From positions 930,001-994,000 of the forward strand of contig NZ_CP158016.1 in the NCBI RefSeq assembly GCF_046254905.1: a stretch of DNA of 64,000 bases. Direction: 5' to 3'. Each line of letters opens with the position of its first letter. Within the stretch, counting starts at the first letter, position 1. The notes beneath the pieces are model-generated. The model was not told where the DNA came from. It saw only the letters and a list, made by a program, of their open reading frames with translations, and searched no databases. The position numbers were made by a program, and so were the translations under genes. This DNA is from Pseudaeromonas aegiceratis (GTDB lineage: Bacteria > Pseudomonadota > Gammaproteobacteria > Enterobacterales > Aeromonadaceae). This document shows, one piece after another, positions 1 to 7,816 of this stretch.

Positions 1-1083
1 GCCGATCAGCTCGTTCACCGGCGTCTCGCCCAGTATGGGTTGGGGGGCGCTCAGCAGGGCCTTATCCAGCGCCAGCTTGCCGGCGGCGGCCTGCTTGAGG
101 GAATCCACCGACACCACGCCGACGAAGCGCCGGTTGCGGTCGATGACGAAGCCGTAGTCCCGATCCTGATCCTCGAGCTGCTTGAGGGCGGCGCGGGGGC
201 CGTCGGTGTCGTGCTTCTTGATGAGGGGGATCTGGCGGCGCTGGACTATGTCCTTGGCGCTGAACACATGGGCCAGATCCACGCCGCGGAAGAAGGCGCG
301 CACATAGTCGTTGGCCGGCTGGTTCAGGATCTCGTCCGGGGTGCCCACCTGCACCACTACCCCCTCCTGCATGATGGCGATGCGATCGCCGATGCGCATG
401 GCCTCGTCCAGATCGTGGGAGATGAAGACGATGGTGCGCTGCTGGCTGCCCTGCAGCTTGAGCAATTCGTCCTGCATCTCTGTGCGGATCAGGGGATCCA
501 GGGCGGAGAAGGCCTCGTCCATCAGCAGGATATCCGGGTCGTTGGCCAGGGCGCGGGCCAGGCCCACCCGCTGTTTCATGCCGCCGGACAGGGCATCGGG
601 GTAGGACTCGGCCCAGGCCTCCAGCCCCACCTGGGCCAGGGCCTGGCGGGCGGCGGCGTAGCGGCTGACCTTATCGATACCGGCCAGTTCCAGGCCGAAG
701 GCGGTGTTGTCCAGCACCTTGAGGTGGGGCATCAGGGCGAAGGACTGGAACACCATGCTGATCTTCTTGCGGCGCACCTGGCGCAGGGCGTCGTCGGAGA
801 TGGACGCTATGTCCTCGCCATCGATCAGCACCTGTCCGCGGGTTGGCTCGATCAGGCGGTTGAGCAGGCGCACCAGGGTGGACTTGCCGGAGCCGGAGAG
901 CCCCATGATGACGAAAATTTCCCCTTCCTGAATGCTGAGGTTGACGTCCTGCACCCCGACGGAGAGGCCGGTGCGCTTGAGGATCTCGGCCTTGTCCAGC
1001 CCGTCGGAAAGCAGGGCGAAGGCCCGCTCCGGCTTGTCGCCGAAGACCTTATAGAGTTGTTTGACTTCGAGTTTGGCGGTCAT
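1..1083 (-). CDS. proV: Glycine betaine/proline ABC transporter ATP-binding subunit ProV (3' end outside window)
   Basis: This is the ATPase of an osmoprotectant importer (ProVWX/OpuA type) that powers uptake of glycine betaine and related solutes from a periplasmic binding protein. The 361 codons visible begin MTAKLEVKQLYKVFGDKPER. They contain Walker A GLSGSGKST, the ABC signature LSGGMKQR, Walker B ILLMDEAFSALD and the switch His in VFISHDLDEA. A C-terminal CBS-like regulatory region starts near residue 275. Family members have about 400 residues, so about 40 are missing and the gene continues off the window; proW and proX probably follow. The start is the ATG at 1081-1083. A MarR-type regulator gene lies upstream on the same strand, with a terminator between them, so proV probably has its own promoter. 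Confidence 0.95.
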   Translation of the reverse strand, partial: MTAKLEVKQLYKVFGDKPERAFALLSDGLDKAEILKRTGLSVGVQDVNLSIQEGEIFVIMGLSGSGKSTLVRLLNRLIEPTRGQVLIDGEDIASISDDALRQVRRKKISMVFQSFALMPHLKVLDNTAFGLELAGIDKVSRYAAARQALAQVGLEAWAESYPDALSGGMKQRVGLARALANDPDILLMDEAFSALDPLIRTEMQDELLKLQGSQQRTIVFISHDLDEAMRIGDRIAIMQEGVVVQVGTPDEILNQPANDYVRAFFRGVDLAHVFSAKDIVQRRQIPLIKKHDTDGPRAALKQLEDQDRDYGFVIDRNRRFVGVVSVDSLKQAAAGKLALDKALLSAPQPILGETPVNELIG

Positions 1084-1130
1084 GGAGTCCTTGCTATGGG
1101 AATGTGAACAGAAATGAAACCAATAATGCA

Positions 1131-1143
1131 TAGCAATGCTAAT
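1131..1143. promoter_or_regulatory. Candidate regulator site upstream of proV
   Basis: TAGCAATGCTAAT contains the near-palindrome TAGCA-A-TGCTA and lies 48 bp upstream of proV. A second copy differing at one base, TAGTAATGCTAAT, is at 1329-1341, just after the marR gene. The repetition on both sides of the proV promoter interval suggests binding by the neighbouring MarR protein. This is inference only. Confidence 0.3.
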
Positions 1144-1280
1144 CATTAGTACCGTAAAGCAATTTGTCGCCAATTTGAAGGATTTAATCAGGTTTCATAC
1201 CAGGAATACCTGATAAATGGCGGTGTTGCCGGGGTGAATCTTTGGCTGAAAAGGCGGTTTTTGCCGGCAAAATGGCAAGA

Positions 1281-1306
1281 AAAAGCCCGCCATATGGCGG
1301 GCTTTT
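1281..1306 (-). terminator. Intrinsic terminator downstream of the MarR gene
   Basis: The hairpin has the arms AGCCCGCC and GGCGGGCT around a 4-nt loop and is flanked by A- and T-runs. On the minus strand it is followed by TTTTTC. It separates marR from proV. Confidence 0.85.
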
Positions 1307-1348
1307 AGTCGATGTGGAAATTTATATTTAGTAATGCTAATTGAATGC

Positions 1349-1831
1349 TTAGGCCTCGTTGCGGGTCAGCTCGCCGCCGGCCAGCATGGGGGCGGTCTGC
1401 TGGGTGGGGGCGTCCATCAGCTCCGCCAGCAGTTCCAGTGAGCCCAGCAGCATGGACTGCTGCCAGTCGGGCAGGGTGGCGAAGCGTTCCACGAAGCGCT
1501 GCTGCAGGGTGTCTGGCGCCTGCACCAGGCGGGCGGCCCCCTCGTCGGTGAGCTTGACCCACACCTTGCGCTTGTCGTCCGTGCCCCGCAGCCGGATCAC
1601 CAGGGCCCGGCTCTCCAGCCGGTCGAGGATGCTGGTGACGGTGGCCTGGGCCAGGTTCATGCGCTGGGCCAGCACTCCCGTGCTCATGGGCTGTTCCGCC
1701 TGCAGGGTCTGCAGGGTCAGCAGCTGCGGCAGGGTGAGGCCGCAGGCACGGCTCAGGTCCCGTTCATTGAGATCTATGGTACGTATGATGCCGCGCAGGT
1801 GGCTGAGCACGGCCTGACTTTTCGGATTCAT
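1349..1831 (-). CDS. MarR-family transcriptional regulator (CosR/EctR-like by context)
   Basis: This 160-residue winged-helix regulator has the MarR layout: dimerisation helices, a recognition region LAQRMNLAQATVTSILDRLE (about residues 55-74), and a wing RLRGTDDKRKVWVKLTDEG. MarR proteins bind palindromes as dimers. CosR of Vibrio and EctR of methylotrophs are MarR-type regulators of compatible-solute genes. The gene sits directly upstream of proV, so control of osmolyte uptake is the most likely role. That role is inferred from context; the family assignment is secure. The gene has its own terminator at 1281-1306. Confidence 0.85.
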   Translation of the reverse strand: MNPKSQAVLSHLRGIIRTIDLNERDLSRACGLTLPQLLTLQTLQAEQPMSTGVLAQRMNLAQATVTSILDRLESRALVIRLRGTDDKRKVWVKLTDEGAARLVQAPDTLQQRFVERFATLPDWQQSMLLGSLELLAELMDAPTQQTAPMLAGGELTRNEA

Positions 1832-1909
1832 GATGCTTGCTGGTCTGGAGTGTCAGGGCTTTATAGACAGGCCGGCGGGCCAAGGCAAGCCCCACAGGGT
1901 AAATCCTGG

Positions 1910-2299
1910 TTAGCCGAGGGCCGCCAGGGGCTGGGGTGGCCCGGCCAGCAGGTCGCCGATCTCCTGCTCCAACGCCGCCAAATCAGCCTGCAGGCTCGGC
2001 CAGTGGCGGAGCAATTGCTGGCTGTCGTGGCGCAGGGCGGCCTGTTCCAGATCCGCGACCTGCTGGCACAGAGGTTCCCGGGCCAGGTATTGCAGGCTGC
2101 CCTTGAGGCTGTGTAACTGCCTGGCCAGCTCGGGCCAGGCCTGCCGCTGCAGGGTGCCGGCCAGCTGCCGGCCCTGGGGGGCGACGCTGTGCAGATAGAC
2201 ATGCAACACCTCATAAAACAGGCCTGCCGTCTCGCCACACAGGTGCCACAGCTTGCCCTGATCCAGCCAGGGGTACCGCACCGCACTCTCCAGTTTCAT
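1910..2299 (-). CDS. Hpt (histidine phosphotransfer) domain protein
   Basis: This is a 129-residue helical protein with the Hpt phosphorylation motif LHSLKGSLQYL near residues 62-72. The His is the expected phospho-acceptor, and the Lys and Gly of HxxKGS are in place. It is a single-domain phosphotransfer module that would shuttle phosphate between a hybrid kinase and receiver proteins. It is transcribed divergently from two receiver-domain genes (2451 and 3904) and probably works with them. The first residues before helix 1 (WLDQGKLWHLCG) are short for an Hpt protein. Confidence 0.8.
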   Translation of the reverse strand: MKLESAVRYPWLDQGKLWHLCGETAGLFYEVLHVYLHSVAPQGRQLAGTLQRQAWPELARQLHSLKGSLQYLAREPLCQQVADLEQAALRHDSQQLLRHWPSLQADLAALEQEIGDLLAGPPQPLAALG

Positions 2300-2367
2300 A
2301 TCGCCATCTCTTCGTTAAAGGCTGGTTTCAAATCTCGGCAAACTGTGCATCCTTCGGAATTATCAGT

Positions 2368-2385
2368 CTGTTCTTTGCGGAACAG
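2368..2385. promoter_or_regulatory. Inverted repeat in the divergent promoter region
   Basis: CTGTTC-N6-GAACAG is a perfect 6-bp inverted repeat midway between the divergent Hpt gene (ends 2299) and the REC-TPR gene (starts 2451). The half-site ATCTGTTCG recurs at about 2417-2425. The position suits an operator. The 12-bp spacing between CTG and CAG rules out a standard LexA box, which needs 10. Confidence 0.4.
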
Positions 2386-2450
2386 ATGAATAAATCCACT
2401 GCTAGTAGCATGGCGTCATCTGTTCGCCAACCGCAGGAGCATGACATCCC

Positions 2451-3914
2451 ATGGCCGAGCCCCTTGCGCCGCTCACCCTTACACCACTCACTCTTGCCGG
2501 TCTAGATCCCGCCCGCGCCGTGCTGGTGGTGGAGCCCTGTGCCCAACAGGCCAATACCCTGCTGGACCAACTGGCGCAGCTGGGCCTGGCCCCCAGCCAG
2601 CTGGATTGGGCGCCGGATGCCGCGTCCGCCGGCCGTCTGTGCCGCGAGCGGGCCTATCAGCTGCTGCTGTGCAACGACAGCCTGGGCGACGACCAGGCCG
2701 ACGGTGCCCAGTTGCTGGCGACCCTGTGTCAGGAGGGCTGGCTGGCCCCCGACTGCGTGCTGGTGATGATGGCCGACGACGCCAGCCTGGCGCGCCTGCG
2801 GCGGCTGGCCGCGCTGGAGCTGGATGGTTATCTGTTGAAGCCGGTGCAGCCGACGGTCCTGGCCCAGCGTTGGCCCCACTGGCTGGCCCGGCGTCAGCAG
2901 TTGGCGCCTATCCAGGCCCTGCTGGGGGGCGGTCTGCTGGCAGAGGCGGAGCAGCAGGCGGCCGCGACCCTGGCGCAGGCGCCGGTGGACGCGCCTGGGC
3001 TCAGGCTGTTGCAGGCCCGGATCTGGATGGATCAGCGGCAGTTCGATCGGGCCCATAACGCCCTGCTGGATCTCAGGGGTGGGCCCGAGGGCAAGCGTGC
3101 CCAGCTGGCCCTGGCGGAGCTGGCCATGCGCCGGCGTTACTACGCCCTGGCGGACAGCTGGCTTACCGCCTTGGAGTCGGATCCCTTGCTGGGGGCCCAG
3201 GCCCTGGCCCTGGGGGCGGAGAACGCCTTGCGGGAGCACAAGTTTGTCATGGCCAGACAGAAACTGTTGCACGCCATCAGTCTGACGCCCTGCGCCGTGC
3301 GGCATCACTGGCTGCTGGCCTGTGTCGAGCTGGCGGACGGCACCCTGCTGGCGGCGCATCAGGCGCTGCTGCAGGGGCTGCAGCTGGCGCCGCTGGGCGT
3401 GAGCTGGGCCGGTCAATTGCTGCCGCTGCTGGCGGCGTTGCAGTTGGACATGGCCGCCCAGGCGGAACCGGAAGCCGCCCCGGCCTTGCTGCAGCAGTTT
3501 CAGCAACAGTGTGGCGATTGGCAGCAGCGGGTGGGGCAGTCGGCCTACCGCCCCATGGCCCTGTTGCTGCTGGGGCGATTCTATTGCCTGCAGGGGTCAC
3601 AGCAGCAGGCGGCCTTCTGTCTGACCCAGTACCAGATGGTGCGCCAGCATCAGCCAGGTCCGCGCTCCCCCTTGGAACAGGTGGAGCGGGTCAAGCTGCT
3701 GCGCCTGCTGGGCTCGCCCCTGGCCGATGAACTGCTGGGGCAGCTCAACCGCCGGCTGGCCGAGGCGGGGGAGCAGGTCGAGCACCTGGCCTGGCGCCTC
3801 TATCTGGCCCGCTGGTGTGCCCTTAATCCAGTGGGTCCGGCCACCGACTCACCCGACCGTGATGGCGAGATCTGCCGTCCGGTCTTCGGCAACGAGGTAT
3901 TCGATGCAAGCTGA
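2451..3914 (+). CDS. Response regulator with receiver domain and TPR-like helical repeats
   Basis: The protein has 487 residues. An N-terminal receiver-like domain (about 20-140) keeps the phospho-acceptor Asp in LLLCNDSLGDD and the conserved Lys in YLLKPVQP. From about residue 155 to 430 it consists of helical repeats typical of TPR arrays (for example HNALLDLRGGPEGKRAQLAL and PMALLLLGRFYCLQGSQQQA). No DNA-binding or enzymatic domain is visible, so output is probably protein-protein interaction. An AGGAG lies 12 nt upstream of the chosen ATG. The gene overlaps the next REC-EAL gene by 11 bp, implying co-translation. Family members of this build are poorly characterised. Confidence 0.8.
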   Translation: MAEPLAPLTLTPLTLAGLDPARAVLVVEPCAQQANTLLDQLAQLGLAPSQLDWAPDAASAGRLCRERAYQLLLCNDSLGDDQADGAQLLATLCQEGWLAPDCVLVMMADDASLARLRRLAALELDGYLLKPVQPTVLAQRWPHWLARRQQLAPIQALLGGGLLAEAEQQAAATLAQAPVDAPGLRLLQARIWMDQRQFDRAHNALLDLRGGPEGKRAQLALAELAMRRRYYALADSWLTALESDPLLGAQALALGAENALREHKFVMARQKLLHAISLTPCAVRHHWLLACVELADGTLLAAHQALLQGLQLAPLGVSWAGQLLPLLAALQLDMAAQAEPEAAPALLQQFQQQCGDWQQRVGQSAYRPMALLLLGRFYCLQGSQQQAAFCLTQYQMVRQHQPGPRSPLEQVERVKLLRLLGSPLADELLGQLNRRLAEAGEQVEHLAWRLYLARWCALNPVGPATDSPDRDGEICRPVFGNEVFDAS

Positions 3915-5073
3915 ACTCACCCTGCTCATCGTCGAGGATGATGACTTTCAGCGCCATTGGCTGGCGCGCCTGTGTCAGCCCCATGCCCGGCGGATCGAGG
4001 CGGTGGCGGATGGCCATGCCGCCCTGCGCCTGCTGGATACGGGGCTGCAGCCGGACATGGTGCTGATGGACCTCGGCTTGCCGGGCATGGACGGCGTCTG
4101 CCTGCTGGCGGAGCTGGCCCGCCGGCAGCTGTCCAGCGCCCTGGTGCTGATCAGCGTGGCCAGTGCCGAGGTGATGGAGTCGGTGGCCACCCTGGCCACC
4201 CTGCAGGGCCTGGATCTGGTGGGCCAGTTCCGCAAGCCGGTGGCACGACAGCAGATCTGCGAGCTGTTGCAGTCGGAGCGGGTGGCGGTGGCCAAGCCAG
4301 ACCCGCGGCAGACAGGGGTCTCCCCCAGCGCCCAGGTGCTGCGCCAGGGACTGGAGCAGGGGGACTTTCAGCCCTACTTCCAGCCCCAGGTCTGTGCCCA
4401 GACCGGCCGCCTCATGGGGGTGGAGGCCCTGGCGCGCTGGGTGCGTCCCGGCCAGACGGTGGTGGGGCCGGCGGGCTTCCTCGACGAGATGGATGCGGCG
4501 GGCCTAGGGCACCGCCTGACCATGACCATGCTGGCCCAGTCATTGGCCTGCTGTCAGCAGTGGCGGCGCCAGGGGCTGGATCTGAACCTGTCGGTGAACA
4601 TAGCGCCGGACGAACTCCTGTCACCGGCTCTGGTGGAGGAGGTGCTGGCCCTGCTGGTGGAGTACGACTTCCCGCCCCAGCGCCTGTGCCTGGAGATCAC
4701 CGAGACCCAGGCCTGCCGGGATCTGGAGGCCCTGCTCAGCGCCGCCAGCCGGCTGCGGCTGCACGGGGTGGGGCTGGCGCTGGATGACTTCGGCACCGGC
4801 CATGCCTCCTTGCTGCAACTGATCCAGACCCCGGCCTGCGAGCTGAAGATCGATCGGGCCTTCGTGGCGCGCATGCTGGACAACCCCAGGCACAGGGCGG
4901 CGGTGGAGACCACCCTGGCCCTGGCGGCGCGCCTCAAGCTCAGAACCGTGGCCGAAGGGGTGGAGACCCAGGCCCAGGCCGCACTACTGGCCCGCCAGGG
5001 CTGCCAGCTTTTGCAGGGCTATCTCTATTCACCACCGGTTCCAGCCGAGACATTACTGGCCCGTTGGGGCTAG
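3904..5073 (+). CDS. Response regulator with EAL (c-di-GMP phosphodiesterase) output
   Basis: The protein has 389 residues. The REC domain (about 5-120) has acidic pocket VEDDDF, acceptor Asp in LMDLGLPGMDG and Lys in QFRKPV. The EAL domain (about 145-389) keeps VEALARW, the metal-ligand motifs LEITE and LDDFGTGHAS, KIDRAFV and the loop VAEGVET. It should therefore hydrolyse c-di-GMP to pGpG in a phosphorylation-dependent way, like RocR-type REC-EAL proteins. The ATG at 3904 starts with the receiver domain and overlaps the upstream gene; longer in-frame starts would add non-homologous sequence. A diguanylate cyclase gene follows after 33 bp. Confidence 0.92.
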   Translation: MQAELTLLIVEDDDFQRHWLARLCQPHARRIEAVADGHAALRLLDTGLQPDMVLMDLGLPGMDGVCLLAELARRQLSSALVLISVASAEVMESVATLATLQGLDLVGQFRKPVARQQICELLQSERVAVAKPDPRQTGVSPSAQVLRQGLEQGDFQPYFQPQVCAQTGRLMGVEALARWVRPGQTVVGPAGFLDEMDAAGLGHRLTMTMLAQSLACCQQWRRQGLDLNLSVNIAPDELLSPALVEEVLALLVEYDFPPQRLCLEITETQACRDLEALLSAASRLRLHGVGLALDDFGTGHASLLQLIQTPACELKIDRAFVARMLDNPRHRAAVETTLALAARLKLRTVAEGVETQAQAALLARQGCQLLQGYLYSPPVPAETLLARWG

Positions 5074-5106
5074 TATGAAACCAATTAAGCGGCTGCAGGA
5101 GTCATC

Positions 5107-6381
5107 ATGAAGCTGGACAAGCGACTGAGCCCTCTGACGGATCGGCGCGATGTGGGACGTTTCTCCCGTCGGCTGCTCAGTGACGGTCACGAGTGGACGC
5201 TGGATGATTTCATCGCCAAGAACACCTCCTTGTATGCCAACGTGGTGATCCGCCTGTTCCTGCTGGTGAATCTGCTGACCCAGGCCTATCTGGTGGTGCG
5301 CCTGTGGGGCCTGCTGCAGCGGGGTGCCATCCGGCTGGATCTGGTCTCCTTCTGGGATCCCCTGTTGGCGCCCTCGGCGCTGCAATCTGTGCTGTATGGC
5401 ATCACAACGCTGGCCTGCCTGCTGTTTTTCTGGCGACCGGGCTGGCTGCTGGGCCGGCGGCAGGCGCAGCGGATCCGCCGCTATACCCGAGCCCGCTGGA
5501 TCCTGCTGGCGGTGACCCTGGTGACCCTGCTGTGGTTGTGCCTGCTCGGCTACCACTACCACATCGTCTATCTGACCCTGACCAACTCCAACTGGGGCAT
5601 CATGTCGGCCGTGGTGCTGACCCTGGCCATGAGCTACGCCAGCATCGCCTTCCTCTTTCCCACCCTGGCCACCCTGATGCTGGGGGTGCTGTTTGTCAGC
5701 CTGTTTGGCGACCCCGTCGTCCACCGGCTGCTGGTGCCGGATCAGAGCACCCACTGGTTCAGCTACCTGGGCTGGGCCGAACTCTTGCTGCTCAGCGGCC
5801 TGTTTTTTCACTTCACCAACCGGCTGGTGCGCTTCATCGCTAACCAGGAGTTCGAGAACCTGCAGCTGATGCGGGCCCTGGTGGAGGCCTCCAACCTGGA
5901 TCCCCTGTTGAACATCCCCAACCGGCGGGCCTTTTTCAGCACTGTGGAGAAACGGCTGGGCCGCCTGCAGGCCCGTGACGGCCAGGCGGTGGTGCTGATG
6001 CTGGATGTGGATCACTTCAAGCGCTACAACGACCATTACGGTCACCTGCAGGGGGATGCCTGCCTGCAGACGGTGGCGGACTGTCTGCGGCGGGGGATCC
6101 GCGACGAGGTGGACAGCCTGGGCCGCTACGGCGGGGAGGAGTTTGTGCTCTATCTGGAGGACACGGATCTGGCCGGCGCCCATGTGGTGGCCCGCCGCAT
6201 CCAGGGGCTGCTGGCGGAGGCGGCGCTGCCCCATGCCGCCTCGCCCACCGCCGAAGTGGTGACCATCAGCATAGGTCTGGCCCAGGCCGAGGCCGGCCTC
6301 AGCCTGGATGCCCTGCTGGATCGCGCCGATCAGGCCCTCTACCGGGTCAAGCAGCGGGGCCGCAACGGGGTGGGGGACTAG
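5107..6381 (+). CDS. Membrane diguanylate cyclase (GGDEF)
   Basis: The protein has 424 residues. The N-terminal half has about six hydrophobic segments (for example VVIRLFLLVNLLTQAYLVV and WILLAVTLVTLLWLCLLGYH) and resembles MASE-type sensor regions. The C-terminal GGDEF domain contains the signature RYGGEEFVLYLED and the metal-binding LDVDHFKRYNDHYGH. It should make c-di-GMP from two GTP. The canonical RxxD product-inhibition site before GGEEF is not present; the sequence there is DEVD. With the phosphodiesterase upstream it forms a matched synthesis/degradation pair. Its stop codon overlaps the convergent Crp-family gene by 3-4 bp. Confidence 0.93.
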   Translation: MKLDKRLSPLTDRRDVGRFSRRLLSDGHEWTLDDFIAKNTSLYANVVIRLFLLVNLLTQAYLVVRLWGLLQRGAIRLDLVSFWDPLLAPSALQSVLYGITTLACLLFFWRPGWLLGRRQAQRIRRYTRARWILLAVTLVTLLWLCLLGYHYHIVYLTLTNSNWGIMSAVVLTLAMSYASIAFLFPTLATLMLGVLFVSLFGDPVVHRLLVPDQSTHWFSYLGWAELLLLSGLFFHFTNRLVRFIANQEFENLQLMRALVEASNLDPLLNIPNRRAFFSTVEKRLGRLQARDGQAVVLMLDVDHFKRYNDHYGHLQGDACLQTVADCLRRGIRDEVDSLGRYGGEEFVLYLEDTDLAGAHVVARRIQGLLAEAALPHAASPTAEVVTISIGLAQAEAGLSLDALLDRADQALYRVKQRGRNGVGD

Positions 6382-7139
6382 GCCTGCGGCGCCGCCGAGT
6401 CCGGGCTCTGGAGCGGATCGTGAAACATCAGGTTGAGGGACTGCAGGGGCGCCCGCAGCCCAGGTATGTCCAGCAGCCGGATCTGGCCCCGGCCCAGCTG
6501 CAGCAGGCCCTGGCCCTCAAACTGCTTGAGCACCTCGTTGAGCCGAGGCCGGCTGATGCCCGCCAGCTGGCTCAGCTGCTGCTGGCTGACGGGCAACTGC
6601 AGGCCGTCGGCCTGGGGCTGACCGCAGCGCTCGCCCAGGTGCAGCAGCAGGTAGGCCACCCGCTGGGGCAGGCTGTGCCAGCTGTTGAGGTGCAGCTGCA
6701 TGCGCAGGCCGTGCAGGCGCAGGGCGATGGCAAACAGCCACTTGTACACCTCCGGCTGCCGGCTGGCCAACTGCTCCACCTCTGCCTTGGGAAACAGCCA
6801 CACCACCGGCTGGGCCACCAGCTCCATCAGGGCAAACAGCCGCGGGCTGGCCGGGTCGAAGGCGTGAATGCCCCACCAGTCACCGGGCCCCAGGGCCATG
6901 CCGATGCTGCTCTTCATCTCGCCATCCGGCACCGCCATCAGTACGGCACCCTGTTCCAGGTAGAAGATGCCGGGGATCTCGCTGAGCCGGCTGTGCTGCT
7001 GCATCAGATCCACCGGCCGGGCGAGGGCCAGCAGGGCCTGCTGCACGCGGGTGGAGATATCGCCGGGCCAGTCGGCTTGGGCCAGGGGGGCGGCACTGAG
7101 CGGGTCCTTGGGGTGAGCCGGTGGCTTGGCGATGGGCAT
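6378..7139 (-). CDS. Crp/Fnr-family transcriptional regulator
   Basis: The protein has 253 residues when started at the ATG at 7137-7139, which follows a GGAG box. The N-terminal cyclic-nucleotide-binding-like beta-roll (about 40-130) includes FYLEQGAVLMAVPDGE. A dimer helix and a winged helix with recognition region QQQLSQLAGISRPRLNEVLK (about 190-210) follow. There is no N-terminal Cys cluster, so it is not an Fe-S FNR sensor. The gene follows the acetyltransferase gene after 13 bp, probably as one operon. Signal and targets are unknown. Confidence 0.85.
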   Translation of the reverse strand: MPIAKPPAHPKDPLSAAPLAQADWPGDISTRVQQALLALARPVDLMQQHSRLSEIPGIFYLEQGAVLMAVPDGEMKSSIGMALGPGDWWGIHAFDPASPRLFALMELVAQPVVWLFPKAEVEQLASRQPEVYKWLFAIALRLHGLRMQLHLNSWHSLPQRVAYLLLHLGERCGQPQADGLQLPVSQQQLSQLAGISRPRLNEVLKQFEGQGLLQLGRGQIRLLDIPGLRAPLQSLNLMFHDPLQSPDSAAPQA

Positions 7140-7152
7140 GGGGGCTCCGGGG

Positions 7153-7650
7153 TCAGAGGCGCAACAGCATCTCGTGCCAAGCCAGGCCGCCATGGGCGGA
7201 GGCGCTTGGGCGCACGTAGTTGAAGCCGAAACGCCGGTAGAGGGCGATGTGCTCCTCCCGGCACATGAGCTCGATGGACTGCTTGTGCAGCCGCTTCATG
7301 CGCTGGATGAAGTTCACCAGCAGCAGGCCGGCCAGCCCCTGGCCCTGATGATCCGGGTGCACCGCCAGCGACAATATCACCGCCTGGCGGCCGGCAGGAT
7401 CATGCCCCACCAGCTCCTTGAAGGCACTGTCGGCCATCACCACTTTATCGGCACAGGCGCTGTTGATCATGCCGGCGATCACGCCGTCGATCTCCAGCAG
7501 CATGAAACCATCAGGATACATACGAATACGTTTTTCGATCTTCTCCCGCGTCGCCGCCTCGTCGCCGGGATAGGCGCTGCGCTCGATGGCGTAGCAGCGG
7601 TCGAGATCGGTGAGGGAAGGGGAGCGCAATCGGTAGTCGGTCAACAGCAT
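7153..7650 (-). CDS. GNAT-family N-acetyltransferase
   Basis: The protein has 165 residues starting MLLTDYRLRSPSLTDLDRCY, with a strong AGGAGG ribosome-binding site 3 nt before the ATG; the long in-frame extension upstream lacks such a site. The acetyl-CoA-binding motif A is VHPDHQGQGLAGLLL. The terminal beta-bulge region is HIALYRRFGFNYV. The acceptor substrate cannot be told from sequence. It is translationally close to a Crp-family gene and divergent from a flavocytochrome gene. Confidence 0.88.
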   Translation of the reverse strand: MLLTDYRLRSPSLTDLDRCYAIERSAYPGDEAATREKIEKRIRMYPDGFMLLEIDGVIAGMINSACADKVVMADSAFKELVGHDPAGRQAVILSLAVHPDHQGQGLAGLLLVNFIQRMKRLHKQSIELMCREEHIALYRRFGFNYVRPSASAHGGLAWHEMLLRL

Positions 7651-7816
7651 GGGACCTCCTTGAGTAAGGCTGATAGGGCATGGTAACGCCTGCCGCAGGC
7701 CGGGCCAAGGGACCGACCTGACACAATTGGCCACAGTTCCGACACACTCGACCCACAGTCCGGGGCTAGGCTCTCAGGTAAGCTGATTCTATGGTGCGCT
7801 AGCTGGGAGTCTCCTC

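Noticed and set aside
2368..2385. LexA/SOS box
   Set aside because: The palindrome has 12 rather than 10 bp between CTG and CAG and lacks the AT-rich core.
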